Of a DNA stretch of 43,509 nucleotides, positions 1 to 8,910 are shown piece by piece (the stretch's first letter is position 1; every line of letters starts with the position of its first letter). The notes under the pieces are model-generated. The model saw only the letters and a program-made list of their open reading frames with translations. It made no database searches and was not told the origin of the DNA. The stretch comes from Dechloromonas aromatica (nom. nud.) (GTDB taxonomy: Bacteria; Pseudomonadota; Gammaproteobacteria; Burkholderiales; Rhodocyclaceae), in assembly GCA_017848965.1 (NCBI GenBank), contig JAFIHA010000007.1, forward strand, positions 1-43,509, given 5' to 3'. A program made the translations under genes and the position numbers.

Positions 1-9
1 GCCCCTCAG

Positions 10-420
10 ACAGTGCTCGCCCTTTTCCCGCCAACGCCTGCGTTGCTCGGCGCCTCCCAAGGGGCCCGGAAAACCGAGCGGAACGGAAACACCCAAGGAT
101 TAAATTTAAACCTTGGCCATTCAGCAGAGACGCCTTTCGGGGTCCCCATGTGGAGCGCCGAGCAACGGAGAAGGGCCGGGGGAAGTCGGCGAGCACTGTT
201 TGAGGCCCGCAGGGCCGAGTTGCGCAGCCGCCCGGCCCTTCGAGTAGCGCAGGGGAGTCGGCGCAGCCGACCGCGCAACCTGGGGTCGCTTTTTCTTTGG
301 CTACTTTCTTTTTTCCACAAAAAAGAAAGTACGCCCGCCGGTCAGCGGCGGAAAACAGCGGTTCAACAACCAAGCACGCCCGCGCGTCGGGCGCGGAAAC
401 CGGCGCTTCAGAAACCAACA
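10..420. repeat. Left terminal repeat element (hairpin plus degenerate ~45-bp units)
   Basis: This gene-free stretch is full of symmetry. A 13-bp inverted repeat CGTTGCTCGGCGC (41-53) matches its complement at 155-167. A near-perfect 24-bp palindrome lies at 93-116, with arms CCAAGG/CCTTGG. A perfect 12-bp A/T-rich hairpin lies at 303-330. It is followed by two degenerate ~45-bp units (331-375 and 376-420), each beginning ACGCCCGC and ending near AACCAA. The hairpin and units recur inverted at the right end of the window. Open frames through it (for example 297-590, plus strand) read MATFFFPQKRKYAR, which the inverted copy also encodes. I treat these as repeat-derived and not genes. Confidence 0.75.
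303..330. terminator. Perfect 12-bp A/T-rich hairpin, terminator-like
   Basis: ACTTTCTTTTTT (303-314), loop CCAC, then AAAAAAGAAAGT (319-330) form a perfect stem. It lies downstream of the minus-strand fdx gene and could end the nifB-fdx transcript. The stem is A/T-only apart from its ends, so it is not a classical GC-stem plus U-tract terminator. The same hairpin recurs at 43464-43491. Confidence 0.5.
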
Positions 421-492
421 AGGTCCGCGGACCAGAAGCGCCCAAAGCCGACCAGGCCCCAACCCGGTCGGCCGCCAGCGGCGAAGAACCCC

Positions 493-771
493 TTACGCCG
501 CGTCCCGCCACAATCCCAGTTCCTTCAGCTTCTCGATCGGAATGCCGGTCAGCGAACCAGGCGGGTTCAGGAACTCGCCCAGCTCATTGACGATCGCCAT
601 CTCGATCGGGCAGATCGCCGCGCATTGCGGGTCGGCGTGGTCGCCCAGGCATTCCGTGCATTTGTCGGGCTCGATCAGGAAGTGCGGCTTGTCTTCGTAG
701 ATCGCGTCGTTCGGACAGACATCGACGCAAGCCCAGCAATTGACGCAGGATTCGGTTATCTGCAGTGCCAT
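493..771 (-). CDS. 4Fe-4S ferredoxin of the nifB operon (FdxN-like)
   Basis: This 92-residue bacterial-type ferredoxin probably carries two 4Fe-4S clusters and supplies low-potential electrons to NifB or nitrogenase. The first cluster motif, CVNCWACVDVCP, starts near residue 9. The second (CTECLGDHADPQCAAICP) has the longer spacer typical of nif-linked ferredoxins. It starts directly after the nifB stop codon with no gap, so the two are almost certainly co-transcribed from the sigma-54 promoter at 2310-2325. A small 2x[4Fe-4S] ferredoxin after nifB is a common arrangement in diazotrophic proteobacteria. The exact fdx symbol is not certain, so none is given. Confidence 0.93.
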   Translation of the reverse strand: MALQITESCVNCWACVDVCPNDAIYEDKPHFLIEPDKCTECLGDHADPQCAAICPIEMAIVNELGEFLNPPGSLTGIPIEKLKELGLWRDAA

Positions 772-2274
772 TTACGCCACCTTCAGAGAATCGGCTTGCG
801 GCAGCAATTTGCCGGTCGCCGCGATTTCCTTGTACACCGCCATCACCGCTTCCTCGATCGGCTCCATCGCGTGTTCGCCGTTCGGCGCGATGCCGGCGGC
901 TTCCAGCTTGGCCCAGGGCTCGTAGCCGACCTTGGAGCAGAGCACGACCTCGCAGCCGGACAGAATCCGGATGTTGCGGTCGAGCAGCGATTCCGTACCG
1001 CCCGCTTCGACCAGGTCGCCGTCGCCGCAGGCGTCCATGCCGCCGCAGTAGAGCTCGGTCTTGCGGTGGCTGATGAAGCGCACACCTTCCGGCGAAGCCT
1101 CGTAGATCAGGAACTCGCGGGCGTGGCCGAAGTGCTCGGCGACCAGGCCGTTCTTGCCGGCCACCGCCATCAGCACCGGCCGCGAACCTTCCGGGATGTC
1201 GGTCGGCTTCGGCTTGGCGACGCCGCGTTCGGCTTCCAGCTTGTCGATGATCTCGTCGTGCACCTGCTTGCGGCGGACCATGGCGGCTTCGTAGTCGATG
1301 TCCATGACGTCGATCTTGTCCATCGTGAACTCGTCGCCGCGGTCCTCGCCCAGCAGGCCGACCGCGTCGGCGCGGCACTGGCGGCAGTGGCGCATCATCG
1401 CCATGTCGCCGGCACAGGCGTCCTGCAGTTCCTGGAGCATTTCCTGGCTCGGCTCCGGCTGACCCATGATGCCGTAGTAGGTGCCGTGCTCGGCCTCGGC
1501 GATCAGCGGCATGACGTTGTGCAGGAAGGCGCCCTTTTCCTTGACGATCTTCGAGACTTCCTTGAGGTGCTGGTCATTGACGCCGGGGATCAGCACCGAA
1601 TTGACCTTCACCAGGATGCCGCGGTCGGTCAGCATCTGCAGACCCTTCTGCTGCTGCTCGATGAGGATCTTCGCGCCTTCGATGCCGAAGATGCGCTTGT
1701 TCTGCCAGTAGATCCACGGATAGATCTTGGCGCCGACTTCGGGATCGACACAGTTGATGGTGATCGTCACGTGGTCGATGTTGTGCTTGGCGATCTCGTC
1801 GACGTGCTCGGGCAAGGACAGCCCGTTGGTCGACACGCACAGCTTGATGTCCGGGGCCTTCTCGGAGAGCTGGCGGAAAGTGTCGAAAGTGCGGCCCGGG
1901 TTGGCCAAGGGGTCTCCCGGTCCGGCGATGCCGAGCACCGTCATCTGCGGAATCTCGGCGGCCACCGCGAGCACCTTCTTGATCGCCTGGTCCGGAGTCA
2001 GCAGCTCGGAAACGACGCCCGGGCGGGATTCGTTCGAGCAGTCGTACTTGCGGTTGCAGTAGTTGCACTGGATGTTGCAGGCCGGCGCCACGGCGACGTG
2101 CATGCGCGCGAAGTAGTGGTGAGCCTGTTCCGAATAGCAGGGGTGGTCCTGCACCTTGGCCCGGATGTGGTCTGGCAGGTGGGCCAGCGCGTCCGGCGCC
2201 GTGCCGCAACCGCTGGAAGAACAACCGCCGCCTTCGGCTTGCGGGATGCTGTTGCTGATGACTGGAAGTTCCAC
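772..2274 (-). CDS. nifB: Nitrogenase cofactor biosynthesis protein NifB
   Basis: NifB is a radical-SAM enzyme that fuses two 4Fe-4S clusters and inserts a carbide and a sulfur to make NifB-co (the 8Fe core), precursor of the FeMo cofactor. The 500-residue protein has an N-terminal Cys-rich lead, the radical-SAM motif CNIQCNYC near residue 70 followed by NRKYDC, and a C-terminal NifX/NafY-like domain (about residues 370-490). That is the full-length two-domain form of proteobacteria. The ATG at 2274 is preceded by a sigma-54 promoter and a perfect NifA site. The gene lies about 35 kb from nifLA, whereas in several relatives nifB is close to nifLA. Confidence 0.97.
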   Translation of the reverse strand: MELPVISNSIPQAEGGGCSSSGCGTAPDALAHLPDHIRAKVQDHPCYSEQAHHYFARMHVAVAPACNIQCNYCNRKYDCSNESRPGVVSELLTPDQAIKKVLAVAAEIPQMTVLGIAGPGDPLANPGRTFDTFRQLSEKAPDIKLCVSTNGLSLPEHVDEIAKHNIDHVTITINCVDPEVGAKIYPWIYWQNKRIFGIEGAKILIEQQQKGLQMLTDRGILVKVNSVLIPGVNDQHLKEVSKIVKEKGAFLHNVMPLIAEAEHGTYYGIMGQPEPSQEMLQELQDACAGDMAMMRHCRQCRADAVGLLGEDRGDEFTMDKIDVMDIDYEAAMVRRKQVHDEIIDKLEAERGVAKPKPTDIPEGSRPVLMAVAGKNGLVAEHFGHAREFLIYEASPEGVRFISHRKTELYCGGMDACGDGDLVEAGGTESLLDRNIRILSGCEVVLCSKVGYEPWAKLEAAGIAPNGEHAMEPIEEAVMAVYKEIAATGKLLPQADSLKVA

Positions 2275-2309
2275 GGTCTGACTCCTGGAAATCGGTTCGC
2301 AGTCATTTC

Positions 2310-2325
2310 AGCAATCGCTGTGCCA
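2310..2325 (-). promoter_or_regulatory. Sigma-54 (-24/-12) promoter of nifB-fdx
   Basis: On the minus strand the sequence reads TGGCAC-AGCGA-TTGCT, an exact match to the core sigma-54 consensus (GG-N10-GC). It lies about 36 bp upstream of the nifB ATG. It pairs with the NifA site about 80 bp further upstream. Confidence 0.92.
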
Positions 2326-2388
2326 GGGGTGTATTCCCTGTTAAATCAGTTTGTTACGAAAATTTCGCCGGCCCGCTGTCGGGTGGCT

Positions 2389-2404
2389 TGTCGCAAATCA
2401 GACA
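2389..2404. promoter_or_regulatory. NifA upstream activator sequence (TGT-N10-ACA) for nifB
   Basis: TGT at 2389-2391 and ACA at 2402-2404 are separated by exactly 10 nt, the NifA binding consensus. The site overlaps the stop codon (2398-2400) of the neighbouring metallopeptidase gene, so the regulatory site is embedded in the end of a coding sequence. Confidence 0.85.
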
Positions 2405-2922
2405 GCCGTCGGCCACAAGGGCGTACCACCGGCGGCGAGATGGCAGAGATAGACCCGGGTATCGAACTCCAGCTGGTGATAGTCCGGCTCGATGTGGCAG
2501 CAGAGGGCGTAGAACGCCTTGTCGTGGTCGCCTTCCCGCAGATGCGCCAGTTCGTGGGCGACGATCATGCGCAGGAATTCCGGCGGCGCTTCGCGGAAGA
2601 TCGCGGCGATGCGGATTTCGTGCTTGGTCTTGAGCTTGCCGCCCTGGACGCGGGCGATCCGGGTGTGCGTGCCGAGCGCCCGGCCGACTGACTGCAGCTT
2701 GCCGTCGAAGAGGATCTTGCTCGGCTGTGGCGCGTTGCGCAGGTGGTCGGCACGCAATGCCTGGACGTAGTCGTGCAGCGCCCGATCGGTGCGGAGCGTG
2801 TGCGCGCTCGGGTATTTGCGGCGCAGCGCCTCGCCCAGCCGTCCCTCGGCGAGCAGGTGGGCGACCGGTTCGGTCAGGCTGGGCGGATCGCCGGCGAGAT
2901 AGGCAGGGAGCGGGGTGGGCAC
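2398..2922 (-). CDS. YgjP/DUF45-type zinc metallopeptidase
   Basis: The predicted protein of about 174 residues is of the YgjP-like (DUF45, SprT/WLM-related) family of putative zinc peptidases. The zinc-binding HELAH motif (HExxH) lies near residue 124. It is followed by conserved HDKAFYALC and CHIEPDYH segments that supply further ligand candidates. The start used is GTG at 2922. The substrate is unknown for most family members. It reads in the same direction as nifB, with 123 bp between them that contain the nifB promoter. It is probably not part of the nif regulon itself. Confidence 0.85.
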   Translation of the reverse strand: MPTPLPAYLAGDPPSLTEPVAHLLAEGRLGEALRRKYPSAHTLRTDRALHDYVQALRADHLRNAPQPSKILFDGKLQSVGRALGTHTRIARVQGGKLKTKHEIRIAAIFREAPPEFLRMIVAHELAHLREGDHDKAFYALCCHIEPDYHQLEFDTRVYLCHLAAGGTPLWPTAV

Positions 2923-3089
2923 GGGGAAGCTTCCGGAACGAGGCGGAATTGTCCCGGGAATTGCCGGAAATGGGTAGCGCGGTTTCCATCGTCCGGGCCT
3001 GGCAATCGCTTCCGCGCGCGCCGGCAGCCGGTCCCGCTCGCGGTTAAACTGGCGAACACGTCGCCCGCGGCATTCTCCGGAGTCTCGCC

Positions 3090-4166
3090 ATGGAATGGCA
3101 GCAAGTTCTCGATACCTTCTCGCGCATGCCCGCCGGGCAAAAGCAGCTCTGGTGGCTGGCGGCGGCCGGCCTGCTACTTCTGATGCTTGGCCTGCTCTGG
3201 CTGGAAAGCCGCTGCTTCAAGCGTTCCGGGCGCGTCGCCGGTTGGCTTTTCGTGCGCCTGGTGTCGGCGCTGGCGGCCCCGCTGGTGCTTGCCGTACTGA
3301 TCGTCCCGGCGCGCAGCGTCGGCGGCCCGGAGGCGCTGGCGGTGTTCTACGTGGCCCTGCTCTTGGTCGCCCCGCCGCTCTGGTTCGGCAGCCACCTGCT
3401 CGCCGGCCGCTGGGCGAGGCCAGCGCTGACGGGCGGCGAGAGCCTGGCGCTGGCGGTCAGCGGACTGGCCATCCTGGCCATTCCCGGCAGCGCCTTCTTC
3501 GCCGCCGAAGCGCCGCTCTCCGCGGCCGCCCGCGAGATCGGCCGCGCGCGCACGCTACCCGCCGACAACATCCCGCTGCGCCACACCGTGCAGCCGGTAC
3601 AGCGCTACCACCTGCCCGGCGTCGGGCTGATCTACAGCCAGTCCCTGCTGGCGCCGGCCGATACCCGGCTGCTCGCCGTCGAACTGCGCCAAGGGGGGCT
3701 GTGGCCGGTCGATCAGGGCAGCGCCCATCCGGTTTACTGCACCAACGGCAACGACCTGCACCTCATGTGGTCGGCCAAAGAGGCGCCGCCTTACCTTCGC
3801 TTGCACTGGGAAAAAGGTTTCGCCGGCCGGCAGCGCTCGGAATTCACGCCGGCGCTGGATTTCGCCAACGCCCCGCCGGCCGCCGAATTCACCGTCGCCT
3901 TCCGGCCCGACGGCGTCGATCCGGTAGCGCCGATTCCCCGCCCGCGCGCCCACCTGATCCTCGAACAGCCCGGGCTGACGCCCTACACGCAGATGCTCGG
4001 CAGCCCGCCCGAAGCCGGCGAGAAACGCAGCACCGACTGCGTGCTGACCGGCTTTCAACGCTGGACTCCCGGTGGCGATTGGCAAGTGCGGGCGATCGGG
4101 CTCAGCTTTCAACTGCCCAGTGGCGAATTGCTGCGCAGCCTGATCGAAAGGCCCGAGCCGGGCTGA
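3090..4166 (+). CDS. Membrane protein of unknown function
   Basis: This 358-residue protein has four predicted hydrophobic segments in its first 140 residues: about 22-38, 50-70, 80-100 and 112-135. A soluble C-terminal domain of about 220 residues follows, without recognisable catalytic motifs. A GGAG element precedes the ATG. The next gene, a TPM-domain protein, starts 14 bp after the stop and shares its strand, so the two are probably co-transcribed. I do not recognise the family. The soluble part is likely periplasmic (inference). Confidence 0.8.
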   Translation: MEWQQVLDTFSRMPAGQKQLWWLAAAGLLLLMLGLLWLESRCFKRSGRVAGWLFVRLVSALAAPLVLAVLIVPARSVGGPEALAVFYVALLLVAPPLWFGSHLLAGRWARPALTGGESLALAVSGLAILAIPGSAFFAAEAPLSAAAREIGRARTLPADNIPLRHTVQPVQRYHLPGVGLIYSQSLLAPADTRLLAVELRQGGLWPVDQGSAHPVYCTNGNDLHLMWSAKEAPPYLRLHWEKGFAGRQRSEFTPALDFANAPPAAEFTVAFRPDGVDPVAPIPRPRAHLILEQPGLTPYTQMLGSPPEAGEKRSTDCVLTGFQRWTPGGDWQVRAIGLSFQLPSGELLRSLIERPEPG

Positions 4167-4180
4167 GGAGAAAAGAAACC

Positions 4181-5169
4181 ATGCAAGCCTCCCGCCTGAA
4201 TCCCCGGCGCTGGCAGCGCCAGTTCTGGCTGGCGCTCTGCCTGTCCTTGCTCGCGCTCGCCGCCCGCGCCTTCGCGCCGCCGGCTTTTCAGGGCGATGTC
4301 CTTGACCAGGCCGGGCTGCTTTCAGCCGAAGAACGGGCGACGCTCAGCCAGCGCATCGCCGAGCTGCGCAGCCAGGACGGCATCTGGGCCGCCGTCTTCA
4401 TCACCGGCAGCCTGCAGGGCGACAGCATCGAGAACGCGGCGCTCAAGACCTTCGAACAATGGCGCCTCGGCCGGGCCGACAAGGACAACGGCCTGCTCGT
4501 CATGGTCGCGCCCAACGAGCGCAAGATGCGCATCGAAGTCGGCTACGGGCTGGAAGGCACGCTCACCGACGCACTCAGCAAACGCATCGTCATCGACATC
4601 TATCAGCCGGCTTTCCGCGAGAATCGCTACGCCGATGGCCTGCTCGCCGGCTTCGAGGCGATGCGCCGCAGCATGCAGGGCGATCCGGCGGCGCTCGCCG
4701 AACTGACCGGCGGCGCCCCGGCTGAGCAGAGCGCGCAACTCGACGGCGCTATTTTCCTTCAACGCTTGTTTGTCCTCTGGCTGGGCAATTTGCTTTTTCC
4801 GCTGCTTTACTGGCTGATCAGCCGGCGGCGCGTGCCGAAGTCGACCGATTTGGGGCGCAAGACGCGCACGGCTTTCGTCCTGTTTGCCTTCTTCGGGTTT
4901 TTCTTTGGCGTGTTCTTCGGTGTCTTTTCGCAGGTTTTTCCGATGCGCCGGAAATCGCCTGGGGCTTGCTCGGTGCCAATGCGTTGTTCGGCCTGGTTTT
5001 TGGCTTGCCCGCGCTGTTCGGCAAACCCGGCCAGGGCGGCGGCAGTGGGACGACGTACAGCAACTGGGATAGCGTTTCGTCGTCCTCGTCGTGGCGTTCT
5101 GGCGACAGCGACTCGTCGTCGTCGGGCGGCGGCAGTTCCGGCGGTGGCGGTGCCTCGGGCGATTACTGA
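4181..5169 (+). pseudogene. TPM-domain protein, frameshifted in a T-run
   Basis: The reading frame from ATG 4181 (RBS GAGGAG) encodes a signal peptide ending around ARAFA and a TPM (TLP18.3/Psb32/MolB-1) domain. The domain includes DQAGLLSAEE, FITGSLQGDSIENAA, DNGLLVMVAPNERKMRIEVG and YGLEGTLTD. Membrane segments follow (about residues 195-215 and 230-250). Near 4935-4939 the frame is lost. The expected C-terminus (WGLLGANALFGLVFG, then a Ser/Gly-rich tail ending SGGGGASGDY, stop 5167-5169) lies in another frame. Adding one T to the TTTTT run restores a continuous protein of about 330 residues, the normal family layout. This is a true 1-bp deletion, a slippage site or a sequencing error. Confidence 0.85.
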
Positions 5170-5174
5170 GGCAA

Positions 5175-5194
5175 GGGCCGCGTCAGGGCGGCCC
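5175..5194. terminator. GC hairpin between convergent genes
   Basis: GGGCCGC (5175-5181), a 6-nt loop and GCGGCCC (5188-5194) form a perfect 7-bp stem. It sits in the 34-bp gap between the convergent TPM gene and the chemoreceptor. A bidirectional terminator role is likely, although no long T-run follows. Confidence 0.45.
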
Positions 5195-5203
5195 CGGCAC
5201 CGA

Positions 5204-7900
5204 TCAGAACTCGATCCACTCGTTTTCGCCGCTTTGTCGTGCCGGCGCCAGGGCCGGCACGGTGCTGGGGGGCGCAGCGCGTTTTCCGGCCGGAGCCAGC
5301 GGTACCGGGGCAAGCGTTTTACCGTGCCCGTGGCGCTTTTTCATGGCGCGAATCTGGCCTACCGTGAGCGCCGACTGGGCGGCGAAATCGTCGCGCAGGC
5401 GTAGCGCGGCCTCGGCCTTTTCGCCCTTTTGCGCGAGCCGGATCACGTCGCCGGCGCAACAGTGGAAAGCCGCGTGGTTGCGCCGCATTTCCTCGAACAG
5501 CGGGTCATTGCCGTAGCTGGCCTTGCCGTCCGAATAAATCCATTTGCCCATCGCGCATTTGTCGTCGCAGCCGACGACGGCGGGGTCGAGCGCTTCGCCC
5601 TTGCCGTCGAGGTATTGCTGCAGCTTGAACTTCCATTGCAGGTGAGCCTGGATGATCGCGTCGAAATCGACCCCGCCCGAGCCACCCAGGGTGAGGGCTT
5701 TGCCGTCCAGGCTGAAGATGTTGACCGAACGGCTCAGGCCCTCGACCTGCTCCTCGAGCGATTCCGCCGCCGCTGCAGCTTCTTCGACCAGGGCGGCATT
5801 CTGTTGTGTCACTTCGTCCATCTGCGAGACGGCGCCCGACACCTGTTCGATCCCGCTGGCCTGTTCCCGGCTGGCTTCGGCAATTCCGTTGACCAGCCGC
5901 GCCAGTTGCTGGAAGGCGACGACCACCTCGCGGATGGTCTCGCCGGTGTCGTGTACCAGTTGGACGCCGTCTTCGACCTTGCCGACCGATTCGTCGATCA
6001 GCGCTTTGATCTCCTTCGCCGCATCGGCCGAGCGCTGGGCCAGATTGCGCACTTCGGTGGCGACCACGGCGAAGCCCCGGCCCTGTTCACCGGCACGCGC
6101 CGCTTCGACCGCCGCGTTGAGGGCAAGGATGTTGGTCTGGAAGGCGATGCTGTTGATCACGCCGATGATGTCGGCGATCTTCTTCGAACTGGCCTGGATG
6201 CCGCCCATCGTGTCGACCACCCGACCGACCATCGCACTGCCGCGTTCCGCCGCAAGGTTCGAGTTGGCAGCCAGTTCGGCGGCCTTGCTCGCCAGTTCGG
6301 CATTGTTGCGCACCGTGCTGTTCAATTGCTCCATCGAACTTGCCGTCTCTTCCAGGCTGGAGGCCTGTTCCTCCGTCCGGTGCGACAGGTCCTGGTTGCC
6401 CGAGGCGATTTCCTTGGCCGCCACATTGATCGCGTCGGCCGCGTACTTGATCTGGGAAACCACCGAACGTAGCTGCTCGGTGGTGGCGTTGGTGTCGTCC
6501 TTGAGCTGACCGAGCGTGCCTTCGTAATCGCTTTCGATCCGCTGCGACAGGTCGCCGCGCGACAGGCCGCTGAGCACGCGGGCAACGTCGTCGAGCGCTT
6601 CCAGCACGACGCCGAGCAATTGGTTCATGCCCACGGCCATGTCGAGGAAGAAACCCTCCTTGTCGCGGGTCTTGATGCGGCGGCTGAAATCGCCCTGGAC
6701 GGCGGCGTCGAGGATGCTGCGGATTTCGCCCTGGGCCTGCACTTCATGTGTCCGGTCGCGCCATTCGGCAACGGCGCCGAGGCGTGTGCCATCGGCCGTG
6801 ATCACCGGGTTGGCGGTCACCGTCATGTGGCGCTCGCCGATCTGTAGCTGGGCGCTATGGGTGCGGGTGAACTCGGCCAGAATCCTGGCCTGGAGCGCGG
6901 GATTCTTGTGCAGGGCGTCGATGTTCTGACCGATCAGCTGGTCGGCGCTGAAATTGGGCAACTGCTGGCGGATGTCCGCCTCGGCGTTCTTCAGTACGGC
7001 CTGCACCGCCTTGTTGACGTAGATGATCTTGCGTTCGGGATCGGCGATCATCACGCCGGTACTGACGTTGTCGAGGGCGATCTTGACGCGCAGCATCTCC
7101 TGCGCTGTCTCGTGTTCCGCTTGCGTCCGCGCCAACAGGTTTCGCTGCATGCGCTTGAGGGCCGCCATCAGGCTGTCCGTGTTGTCGGCCGTTAGCGGGA
7201 TGTCGAAATCCAGCTCATTGTTCGCCACCCGGTTGGCCACGGCGACCGCCAGCGCCGGCTCGCCGCCGAGCTGGCGGTAGAGCAGGCGGCGCAGATGGCG
7301 GCCGGCGCCGACGACGCAAAGCGCGACGACGAGACCAAGCAACAAGGTTTGCGTCCGTGCCGATGCGCCCATGTCCAGCGATGTAGCCGCCGCTTGTTCG
7401 GCGAGTTCGCTGATTTCCTGCTCCATCCGGTCCAACTGGGCAGTCAGTTTCACCGCCCGGGCGTCGCATCCCACCTCCGGCGCCTGCATCTTCGCGTTGC
7501 CCGCCTCGCGTCCGGCGCTGACGTAGGCCTGCGCCATGTCGACGCCGGCCGTATGGAAATCGTCGAGTGCCTTCTGCAACTGACCGAGCTCGGCCGCCAG
7601 CGATGGGTTCAGTTCGGCCAGGCGTGCCAGATGCGCCTTGGCCTGCTGCAGGTTCCGCCTGGCTTCCTCGTAAGCTTGCGCGTCGCCGGTCGCCGAGACA
7701 TCGGTCAGAAACTGCTGGATCTGCACCACATGGAAACGGGCTTGCAGCATCGCCCGCAGCGCCGGCTGGGTCACCTCCCGTTCCGTCCTGAGCGCGTCCA
7801 GATTACGGTCGAAGCCGAACCAGGCAACGGCGACCAGCGTCAGGATCAGGAGCACGGCCAAGGTCGTGGCAACGGCGATCAATTTTCTGATGGTGTTCAT
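5204..7900 (-). CDS. Methyl-accepting chemotaxis protein with PAS, HAMP and CZB domains
   Basis: An 898-residue transmembrane chemoreceptor. TM1 is at about residues 10-30, followed by a helical periplasmic sensor (about 31-180) and TM2 (about 185-202). A HAMP region, a PAS domain (about 270-400, starting [16 protein letters not shown]) and a second HAMP-like stretch (about 400-490) come next. The MCP signalling hairpin tip contains [22 protein letters not shown]-terminal CZB domain has the His/Cys/His/His zinc ligand pattern ([25 protein letters not shown]). The protein ends EWIEF, which fits the xWxxF CheR/CheB-tethering pentapeptide. The ligand is unknown. CZB domains are linked to zinc or HOCl sensing in other bacteria. 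Confidence 0.95.
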   Translation of the reverse strand: MNTIRKLIAVATTLAVLLILTLVAVAWFGFDRNLDALRTEREVTQPALRAMLQARFHVVQIQQFLTDVSATGDAQAYEEARRNLQQAKAHLARLAELNPSLAAELGQLQKALDDFHTAGVDMAQAYVSAGREAGNAKMQAPEVGCDARAVKLTAQLDRMEQEISELAEQAAATSLDMGASARTQTLLLGLVVALCVVGAGRHLRRLLYRQLGGEPALAVAVANRVANNELDFDIPLTADNTDSLMAALKRMQRNLLARTQAEHETAQEMLRVKIALDNVSTGVMIADPERKIIYVNKAVQAVLKNAEADIRQQLPNFSADQLIGQNIDALHKNPALQARILAEFTRTHSAQLQIGERHMTVTANPVITADGTRLGAVAEWRDRTHEVQAQGEIRSILDAAVQGDFSRRIKTRDKEGFFLDMAVGMNQLLGVVLEALDDVARVLSGLSRGDLSQRIESDYEGTLGQLKDDTNATTEQLRSVVSQIKYAADAINVAAKEIASGNQDLSHRTEEQASSLEETASSMEQLNSTVRNNAELASKAAELAANSNLAAERGSAMVGRVVDTMGGIQASSKKIADIIGVINSIAFQTNILALNAAVEAARAGEQGRGFAVVATEVRNLAQRSADAAKEIKALIDESVGKVEDGVQLVHDTGETIREVVVAFQQLARLVNGIAEASREQASGIEQVSGAVSQMDEVTQQNAALVEEAAAAAESLEEQVEGLSRSVNIFSLDGKALTLGGSGGVDFDAIIQAHLQWKFKLQQYLDGKGEALDPAVVGCDDKCAMGKWIYSDGKASYGNDPLFEEMRRNHAAFHCCAGDVIRLAQKGEKAEAALRLRDDFAAQSALTVGQIRAMKKRHGHGKTLAPVPLAPAGKRAAPPSTVPALAPARQSGENEWIEF

Positions 7901-8120
7901 GTCTCGCGATCTCGAAGTCAGCTTGCTTCAGCCTGATCTGCCCGCGCCGAAGCGCGGGAGAGTCTCTGTCATTATTGTGGTCGGCGAAGTGTCTGTATTC
8001 GCCACCGGCGCCAAAGCCGTAAATTTAGCCTATGCCCGGCTTGGCGGGGGAGTTTGCGGAAGGCGCGGCGGGCCAGGCGGTAGCAATGCCGCCTTGTTTC
8101 ATCGGGCAAGCTTCCCGGCT

Positions 8121-8513
8121 TCAGTGCCGGCGCTGGATGAAAGGCGAGAACTGGCGGTCGGAATCGAGGATATGGCCCACGCACCAGCGTGACAGGGCAT
8201 CGCCCAGCATTTCGGGTGAAATCCGCCCGCTGGCGGCATCATCGAGCATTTGTTCCAACGCGGCGAGGCAGCGCCGATGTTCTTCCCGGTGATGCTCGAG
8301 CGTGGCGTAGCCGGTCATCGCAAGCAGCCTTTCCTCGGCGGAAAAATGCTCGCCGGTGAAGATCAGCAATTCGCTGCCAGCCGACCGAAAGGGCTGGTCG
8401 ACGGCGATCCGGTCTATCGTCTGCTGACACAGGATCATGATGTTGCGATGCTGGTTGTCGAGCATCCAGTTACCAACGCTGTAGCTTCGTTCCCAGTGGG
8501 TCAGATTCTGCAT
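8121..8513 (-). CDS. Bacteriohemerythrin
   Basis: A 130-residue single-domain hemerythrin that binds O2 at a di-iron site. Ligand motifs appear in order: HRNI after LDNQ (first His), HFSAEERLL (His and Glu), HHREEH (two His) and HILDSD near the end (last His and Asp). The length is normal. It follows the chemoreceptor on the same strand with a 220-bp gap in which I see no other gene. Bacteriohemerythrins in related microaerophiles are thought to carry or buffer oxygen, which fits a diazotroph. That role is inference. Confidence 0.92.
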   Translation of the reverse strand: MQNLTHWERSYSVGNWMLDNQHRNIMILCQQTIDRIAVDQPFRSAGSELLIFTGEHFSAEERLLAMTGYATLEHHREEHRRCLAALEQMLDDAASGRISPEMLGDALSRWCVGHILDSDRQFSPFIQRRH

Positions 8514-8559
8514 TGCGATGTCTCCTGATTTTCGCTGCTGATGATGGCGTCCGGGTGCT

Positions 8560-8816
8560 CAATTCGCATCAACTGCCGGGAGGTCGTTCTGACGCCTGTT
8601 TGGACTGCGTGAGTCGGGGAATTGTTCCTGAAGGCGGCCGATTCCAGAGTCGCTCCGGCACGCTTGCAGTTCTGCTCGAAGCGCAGATTTTCGAGCCACC
8701 CGAGTACAACCTTGACGCTGGGGAGATGGGGGGAGTCGGCCGCGCTGGTCAATGCGATGCGGATCGAATACATTCTTGGCGAAATCGATACCAAGCATGA
8801 CTTTTGTCGTGTTCAA
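8560..8816 (-). pseudogene. IS110-like transposase N-terminal remnant
   Basis: The 397-bp space between hemerythrin and the next gene has no intact gene. On the minus strand, from a TTG at 8816, it encodes NTTKVMLGIDFAKNVFDPHR. This resembles the start of IS110-family transposases, which have GIDVAKNVFQLH around the first catalytic Asp. Beyond about 30 residues the similarity fades and seems to change frame. I call it a decayed scrap, with low certainty. No terminal repeats were identified. Confidence 0.4.
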
Positions 8817-8910
8817 CCCCGAGTGCGACCAATGACCTTCAATATTTCGTGTTCAGGATGCTGTAGTAGTTTCCCGGCCCTGCAACGCCAAGGTTTGGGG
8901 GCGTAGATCA

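Noticed and set aside
297..590. Small plus-strand protein beginning MATFFFPQKRKYAR
   Set aside because: Its mirror occurs at the other window end within the repeat element. It runs into antisense of the ferredoxin gene. Treated as a repeat artefact.
13..2691. Very long plus-strand open frame opposite nifB and ferredoxin
   Set aside because: It is the antisense shadow of nifB and fdx in GC-rich DNA. Its product is low-complexity His/Asp/Val/Leu-rich with no domain.
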